Of a stretch of 41,380 nt of DNA, positions 37,477-41,380 are shown in pieces. Position 1 is the stretch's first letter, and every line of letters starts with the position of its first letter. The stretch lies in the NCBI GenBank assembly GCA_023416995.1, contig JAEZGI010000047.1, forward strand, positions 1 to 41,380, written 5' to 3'. This DNA is from Bacteroidota bacterium (GTDB taxonomy: Bacteria > Bacteroidota > Bacteroidia > Chitinophagales > Chitinophagaceae). Made by a program: the position numbers and the translations under genes. The notes beneath the pieces are model-generated. The model saw only the letters and a program-made list of their open reading frames with translations, was not told where the DNA came from and did no database searches.

Positions 37477-37553
37477 AATTTCGTTAGAAAGATTTTGTGA
37501 TAACTTCGGCACATCATAGATTGAGGTTCCAAACCTAAACTATGAGAAAAAGG
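37460..37553. repeat. 13-bp perfect inverted repeat, 68 bp apart
   Basis: CCTTTTTCTCATA (37460-37472) and TATGAGAAAAAGG (37541-37553). The left arm overlaps the end of the remnant ORF. Could be the ends of a miniature inverted-repeat element or scar of an excision; no target duplication is obvious. Confidence 0.4.
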
Positions 37554-37691
37554 ATAACGGTCGGTTTAAAAGTGATACCTAGTGTCCTTTAGTAGCAAGG
37601 GTATCAAAGAGTGGAAATTTCGTGTAAACCTTACGGGCGGAATACTCCCAAATGCGCATTGTCAAATTCAAATAGGTCAAGCTACATCTTT

Positions 37692-38246
37692 ATGCGAAAG
37701 CCACTTCAAAGACTGTTATCATTAATCTCGCTGTGTCTTCTGGCGATTGCATTAACCGCCTGTAAAAAAAATCAGCCAACCGTTCTGCCCGATGCAAGTA
37801 CCTCAGGAAAAAATGTTTTTGGCTGCACAATTAATGGGCGGATTTTCAAAACAAAAGGAAAAGGTTTCAGGCCAGGTGTGTCATCATTTTACCAGCATAT
37901 TTACCCGTCTGATAGTGGATATGTATTTCAAGTTGAAGGCCTCTTTGCAGATTCATACCTTGAACAGGTCTTTATTTATATTGACAGTTCAGTCGTGATG
38001 ACTAACAAAGCATTCATGCTGGGCGATGCTAAGGTTGCAAAATCCGTTGGAGGCTACTTCTCCACAAAGGATGGGGAACGAGAAAACCTCCTGACTGACC
38101 ACATAAGGAACGGAGAAATCTATTTCACAAAATTTGATCTTATTAATCGAATTGCCTCTGGCACATTTTGGTTTGACGTCTTAGCATCTGATTCAACCAT
38201 AATCGAAATTCGAAATGGAGTTTTCGATGTAACCTTTACACTGTAA
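37692..38246 (+). CDS. Lipoprotein of DUF6252-like type
   Basis: 184 residues from ATG 37692 (the frame is open from 37611, but only this start gives a signal sequence). Lipobox LTAC with lipid cysteine C24, followed by KK. The mature part is a single beta domain: GCTINGRIFKTKGK near the start, then GEIYFTKFDLINRIASGTF and a final IRNGVFDVTF, the pattern of short DUF6252-like Bacteroidota lipoproteins. It sits right upstream of an orphan Rhs tail; the tail's frame continues in phase after its stop. No evidence that it is an immunity protein. Likely envelope-anchored, function unknown. Confidence 0.65.
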   Translation: MRKPLQRLLSLISLCLLAIALTACKKNQPTVLPDASTSGKNVFGCTINGRIFKTKGKGFRPGVSSFYQHIYPSDSGYVFQVEGLFADSYLEQVFIYIDSSVVMTNKAFMLGDAKVAKSVGGYFSTKDGERENLLTDHIRNGEIYFTKFDLINRIASGTFWFDVLASDSTIIEIRNGVFDVTFTL

Positions 38247-38281
38247 ACGCGCCGTCTTCCCAAGGCAATTACTGAGGTAGT

Positions 38282-38523
38282 ACTTCCACGACAGCTAACA
38301 GCCGATATCCGAAAAGCAGATTACATCACGAACATTGGTGGAAACTCATACCGTGCGCGGTCAATTTTCGGCGAAAAACAACGTGTTGAAAATTTTAACA
38401 ACGGAGCTATATTATTTGTCCATGGAACTGGGGAGGGCCAGGCATTGAAAACTTTTGCATTTGCAGATGATTTGTTTGAATTGGGTATAAAATCTGAGGA
38501 TGATGCTTTAAATGCTGCAGCTA
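38282..38523 (+). repeat. Rhs hinge repeat, copy 1 (upstream, orphan)
   Basis: 242 bp matching 40968-41208 with, by eye, 18 substitutions and one base present here and absent in copy 2 (about 92% identity). Both copies encode the region just before the toxin tip (LTADIRKADYITNIGG, IFGEKQRVENFNNGA, LKTFAFADDLF). Beyond this point the sequences are unrelated. Confidence 0.85.
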
Positions 38524-38815
38524 AAGTTGCAAAAGATTTAGAACATCGATTTATACATATTTTTGACAAGGTGGAACATAACTTGGAAAGCTTCGTATCG
38601 AAATTCGGTTCTCGTGAAAAGGTCTTCAATGCTGTACAGGATGCTGCGAACCAAGCATTGAAAGACTGATTATTAACTCCGAACAGTAAGGGTATTTTGC
38701 TTTCGGGAGATTTCGGAAATCTCATAAGATAGGAGAAATGCAAGTGAGACTGATCGGAGGGCGAGTGGAAAATGGTGAGGTGATTATATCTTCAATTAGT
38801 CGAAAAGGTTTATAA
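38282..38815 (+). pseudogene. Orphan Rhs toxin tail, decayed (no start, premature stop, frameshift)
   Basis: Reads as the hinge of the Rhs protein at 39580 joined to another C-terminal toxin domain. No ATG opens it; the only in-frame candidate is a TTG at 38445. The toxin part begins near 38524 (HNLESFVSKFGSREKVFNAV, then QALKD), is cut by TGA at 38667-38669 where relatives have glycine, continues LLTPNSKGILLSGDFGN, then loses a base near 38723-38730 and resumes as EMQVRLIGGRVENGEVIISS to its natural TAA at 38813-38815. Restored, it matches by memory a common Bacteroidota Rhs tip (AFNAVQ...MQVRLIGG). The likely immunity gene starts one base later. The toxin activity is not identified. Confidence 0.8.
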
Positions 38816-38816
38816 T

Positions 38817-39161
38817 ATGGATGATTTGAATAAACTTGAACGTGTTGTATTACAACAACTTTCCGAGAAATACCCTGCAATAAAGAGTCATATCCCTCAC
38901 CTAAAAGTTAAGGATAGACAAAACACCGGCGTCGGAATGTTTGTTAATTTTTTTTTCGCTACACCCGACGGAATATTAAGTGGTCTAGATATGGAGGATT
39001 GTGCGATAAGCACAAATGACAATATTCGAATTGAAGGACTTGAGCATGGTTTAGGGTACGAAGTTGATATAACAAAGGGAAGAATTAACTTTATCGAATT
39101 TATTACCTATGGGGAAGGATGGGATGGTTCCTCAAAAAATTTTTCTTTTGAGAGGTCTTAA
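38817..39161 (+). CDS. Putative immunity protein of the orphan Rhs tip
   Basis: 114 residues, intact, no signal peptide, so cytoplasmic. Acidic with a typical small alpha/beta make-up: YPAIKSHIPHLKVKDRQNTG, VNFFF strand, DCAISTNDNIRIEGLEHGLG, and GRINFIEFITYGEGWDG. Its start is one base after the old stop of the decayed toxin tail, the usual toxin-immunity coupling. From memory, this sequence type commonly follows Rhs tips in Bacteroidota. Role as immunity protein rests on position and family recollection; no fold assignment was run. Confidence 0.65.
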   Translation: MDDLNKLERVVLQQLSEKYPAIKSHIPHLKVKDRQNTGVGMFVNFFFATPDGILSGLDMEDCAISTNDNIRIEGLEHGLGYEVDITKGRINFIEFITYGEGWDGSSKNFSFERS

Positions 39162-39579
39162 GTTATACATGAAAGTTGGCTGTTTTAATCAAGATGTTGC
39201 AATATGAATGCCCCAAAGCGATCGGTGGGTTTTGTATTTAAGCTGCGACATTTATCTTGAGATGACCCAACCGAGGAACCCGGAGATGGAGAGCTCAAAC
39301 CAAAACGCTAAATCCGAGGCTCAGACAAAAGTTCTAAGTAGTAATCCGGCGAAAAATCTAGCGAATATTACGTGTAGCGACGCCGAAATAATTGTCCATT
39401 CTGGGTTTCGAAAAATTTTGCATTAAAATCCATGAATTGAAGTACGCAGAGGGAAAGCTTCAAATATTTTCATGGCTTCCGGCAAACAGATATTTCTTTC
39501 TCCCATGCTTATGTAAAGCTTTACATAAGATTGGCTATTCACAGTAAATGATTATGCAAAGTGAATAGGTATCAGCAGC
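39162..39579 (+). other. Gap between immunity gene and Rhs gene
   Basis: 418 bp. A frame of 72 codons exists at 39208-39426 but its translation has no protein-like order and its start has no support, so it is not called. The region holds the 22-bp palindrome at 39508-39529. No Rhs homology and no further toxin remnant is seen. Confidence 0.4.
39508..39529. promoter_or_regulatory. 22-bp perfect palindrome upstream of the Rhs gene
   Basis: CTTATGTAAAGC and its complement, reading the same on both strands without a spacer; it ends 50 nt before the Rhs ATG. Perfect self-complementarity suggests a binding site for a dimeric protein or a recombination site; no T-run follows, so it is not a terminator. 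Confidence 0.4.
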
Positions 39580-41196
39580 ATGAGCAACTATATCCGGCGG
39601 TTTGAAGATGCGTCGCTAGCAGTCGGATCAACCACTCCATATCTCTATAACTACAGGTATGATCAGCTCAATCGCTTAACCGGACAGGATGCCTATACTG
39701 GTTTGAACTCGTCATCCAACACCTGGACACTCACGGCAACTGATTACTTAAAGGAGCGGGTATCATATGATCCGAATGGAAACATCGTGCGGTATCTCAG
39801 GAACAGTCCTTTTGGCTCTAACGTAGCCATGGATAGCCTGACCTATACGTATTATCCTGGTTCAAACAAACTGAAGCACATCAGGGATGTTGTGCCATCA
39901 ACAAATTGGGCTCCCAAGTATAATATGGCCGATGATCTCAACGGCCAGACAGATGCCAGCAATTATTTTTATGATGCTATAGGTAACCTGACTTATGATG
40001 AAACGGAGCGCGTTCATGTTATGAAATGGAGCGTTTATGGTAAGTTAAAAGAACAAACGAGAACCACTGGCTGGGGACCAAGAGCACAAACCCAGCGATA
40101 CACTTATGATGCACAAGGTAACCGGATTGGCACAAGGATAATGCATGATGGTAAAGCTATCTACACCTGGTATGTAAGAGATGCGCAAGGCAACATCTTA
40201 AGTGTTTATTCTACGACTGGCACACAATCGAACATAGCCGATATGACGCTGGCTCAAACAGAGCGTCACATCTATGGCAGCAACCGGTTAGGAGTTGTCA
40301 CGTCAACGGGCGTTGATATAGACCGCGCTAACGCAGGACCGGCATTGCTGGGCACACCCGAAAGAACCGTGTTTGGTCGTGGCATACGCCAGTACGAATT
40401 GTCGAACCACCTGGGCAACGTACTCTCAACGATTTCTGACAAAAAAATTGGTGTACCTTACGTTTCTAACAGTTCTTTGATAGAATACTACAAGCCTGAC
40501 ATCATCACGGCGAGTGAGTATTACCCGTTCGGGATGATCAGTCGGACCCACACCAGGTCAAGTTTTGCGGTTCACAAGTTTGGCTTCAACGGCAAGGAAA
40601 ACGACAACCTGCTGAAGGGAATTGGTGGGCAGCAGGACTATGGAATGCGGGTCTATGACCCGAGGTTGGCGAGATTCTTATCGCTAGATCCAATTAGCAG
40701 TGATTTTCCTTTCTACACTCCTTACCAGTTTGCAGGAAATAAGCCAATCTGGGCAATAGATTTAGACGGAATGGAGGAGTGGATGCAGACACAGGCTAAT
40801 TTGCAGAAACAACGGGCAGTGCTTCAAATGAAATCGTTGACAACACCAAGAGCCCCAGCCACTGTAAGCGCTTATAACCCCGGCGACAAGACGTTTGCAC
40901 AAAGATGGCGAGATTCCAAAAACTTCTTTGCAAAACTGTTGTACAGTCCTGCCAACGGACTCTACACACTTCCACAACAGCTAACAGCAGATATTAGAAA
41001 AGCAGATTACATCACGAACATTGGAGGAAACTCATATCCTGCGCGGGGCATTTTCGGCGAAAAACAACGTGTTGAAAATTTTAACAACGGAGCTACATTA
41101 TTTGTCCCTGGAACTGGGGAAGGCCAGGCATTGAAAACTTTTGCATTTGCAGATGATTTGTTTAATTGGGTATTAAATCTGGGGATGATGTTTTAA
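39580..41196 (+). CDS. N-terminally short Rhs core protein, frameshifted before the toxin tip
   Basis: 538 codons in this frame. YD repeats (NYRYDQLNRLTGQDAYTG, YDPNGNIVRY, YTYDAQGNR, YFYDAIGNLTYDE) are followed by the conserved Rhs core end with GGQQDYGMRVYDPRLARFLS, LDPISSDFPFYTPYQFAG, NKPIWAIDLDG near residues 347-393, and then the hinge. A full Bacteroidota Rhs protein is usually far longer; here the frame begins just before the first YD repeats, with an in-frame stop at 39562. Near 41163 one base is missing relative to the orphan copy, so the frame runs out at NWVLNLGMMF. The toxin tip follows in another frame. Rhs proteins are exported and deliver toxins to neighbouring cells (family knowledge). 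Confidence 0.85.
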   Translation: MSNYIRRFEDASLAVGSTTPYLYNYRYDQLNRLTGQDAYTGLNSSSNTWTLTATDYLKERVSYDPNGNIVRYLRNSPFGSNVAMDSLTYTYYPGSNKLKHIRDVVPSTNWAPKYNMADDLNGQTDASNYFYDAIGNLTYDETERVHVMKWSVYGKLKEQTRTTGWGPRAQTQRYTYDAQGNRIGTRIMHDGKAIYTWYVRDAQGNILSVYSTTGTQSNIADMTLAQTERHIYGSNRLGVVTSTGVDIDRANAGPALLGTPERTVFGRGIRQYELSNHLGNVLSTISDKKIGVPYVSNSSLIEYYKPDIITASEYYPFGMISRTHTRSSFAVHKFGFNGKENDNLLKGIGGQQDYGMRVYDPRLARFLSLDPISSDFPFYTPYQFAGNKPIWAIDLDGMEEWMQTQANLQKQRAVLQMKSLTTPRAPATVSAYNPGDKTFAQRWRDSKNFFAKLLYSPANGLYTLPQQLTADIRKADYITNIGGNSYPARGIFGEKQRVENFNNGATLFVPGTGEGQALKTFAFADDLFNWVLNLGMMF

Positions 41197-41208
41197 ATAC
41201 GGCAGCTA
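40968..41208 (+). repeat. Rhs hinge repeat, copy 2 (in the Rhs gene)
   Basis: Partner of 38282-38523, about 92% identical, with one base missing between 41163 and 41164 relative to copy 1. Confidence 0.85.
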
Positions 41209-41380
41209 GGGAAGGAAATAACATTGCACTGGGAGTTAGCGAGCATTTAGATGATTTTGCTCGTAATGTGAATGGTAATACTTGGAAGACGTGGGGTGCA
41301 AAGAATTTTGAAAGTCAGTTTTTAGAAACCATTAAGAATCCCGCCAATAAAATTCACTTCAATTTAGAAGGTATTACAAG
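41166..41380 (+). pseudogene. Toxin tip of the Rhs protein in the shifted frame (runs off the window)
   Basis: Restoring the G seen in the orphan copy gives DDLFELGIKSGDDVLNTAA followed by NNIALGVSEHLDDFARNVNG, a TWKTWG element, NFESQFLETIKNPANKIHFN and LEGIT, still open at the window edge. From memory this resembles a recurring C-terminal domain of polymorphic toxins (LDDFA...W...F...NLDG). The 3' end and any immunity gene lie beyond 41380, so completeness and activity are unknown. Confidence 0.65.

Larger units (their letters stand above)
37254..37691 (+). other. Non-coding or remnant stretch upstream of the lipoprotein gene
   Basis: 438 bp without a convincing complete gene. It contains the 60-codon open stretch at 37294-37476 (listed separately), a hairpin GGAAACA/TGTTTCC (37327-37350), a 13-bp perfect inverted repeat (37460-37472 with 37541-37553), and a 16-codon open frame from ATG 37542 that stops at 37590. 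It looks like scrambled remnants, in keeping with the Rhs debris that follows. Confidence 0.4.

Noticed and set aside
35787..37598. 12-bp direct repeat CTTTAGTAGCAA at 35787 and 37587, flanking a gene
   Set aside because: Dozens of 12-mers are expected to recur by chance in a 41-kb window; no other element features.
38445..38669. Stand-alone 74-residue gene starting at TTG 38445
   Set aside because: It is the middle of the Rhs hinge plus part of the toxin tip; both ends are explained by homology and mutation.
39208..39426. 72-codon open frame between the immunity gene and the Rhs gene
   Set aside because: Translation lacks protein-like order, no start support, and no similarity to anything recognised.
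41155..41175. Programmed -1 ribosomal frameshift joining the Rhs core to its tip
   Set aside because: No canonical XXXYYYZ slippery heptamer or obvious downstream structure; slipping back at TTT would read TAA. A simple one-base deletion relative to the orphan copy explains it.
1..41380. tRNA genes, CRISPR arrays, prophage or complete IS elements
   Set aside because: None seen on reading both strands; no transposase, integrase or repeat-spacer pattern.

Overview
The window reads as chromosomal DNA of a Bacteroidota bacterium, most likely a member of the Chitinophagaceae (inference). Supporting signs are an outer-membrane protein of the DUF6089 type, a small protein resembling the type IX secretion C-terminal sorting domain, a DUF1080 secreted protein, a SPOR-domain periplasmic protein, DUF6252-like lipoproteins, Rhs proteins with the YNYRYDQLNRL core, TAnnTTTG-type promoter elements, and few Shine-Dalgarno sequences. 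No tRNA, rRNA, CRISPR array or complete insertion sequence was seen.

Positions 1-9300 hold housekeeping genes. These are the 3' part of uvrA with a 5'-nucleotidase behind it, then on the minus strand a sorting-domain-like protein, a DUF6089 outer-membrane protein, an ElaA acetyltransferase, rarA, and an aspS operon carrying three tandem four-helix membrane proteins of one apparent family. Positions 9300-18100 carry an MtfA-like zinc peptidase convergent with a minus-strand cluster: a ~2000-residue alpha-2-macroglobulin-like protein whose thioester motif is lost, an FAD oxidoreductase and a small membrane protein. Positions 18100-23100 (minus) hold sucD with a clear terminator, an MlaE/MlaF-type ABC pair and the malic enzyme-phosphotransacetylase fusion maeB.

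Positions 23227-26224 (plus) form an autoregulated-looking operon: a textbook Bacteroidota promoter, a 22-bp palindrome at the expected transcription start, an ABC ATPase, a permease, a YtrA-type GntR repressor and a GIN-like membrane-anchored protein. Positions 26282-28772 (minus) hold an M20 amidohydrolase, a SPOR protein and deoC. Positions 28869-33349 (plus) hold two exported amidohydrolase genes with three amidohydrolase domains between them, of which only one keeps the metal ligands. Then come a VOC protein, an AraC regulator, a DUF1080 protein and a secreted protein with a Thr/Pro/Asn/Lys-rich linker.

The last 4 kb (37250-41380) is the accessory, unusual part: an Rhs polymorphic-toxin scrapyard. 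It contains an N-terminally short Rhs core gene whose toxin tip is split off by a one-base deletion at 41163/41164. Upstream lies an orphan copy of the same hinge (about 92% identical over ~242 bp) joined to a different toxin tip. That orphan tip has no start codon, one premature stop and one frameshift, yet one base after its original stop there is an intact gene for the likely immunity protein. The layout fits tip exchange by recombination in the hinge, caught during decay. A lipoprotein gene and unassigned coding remnants lie just upstream.
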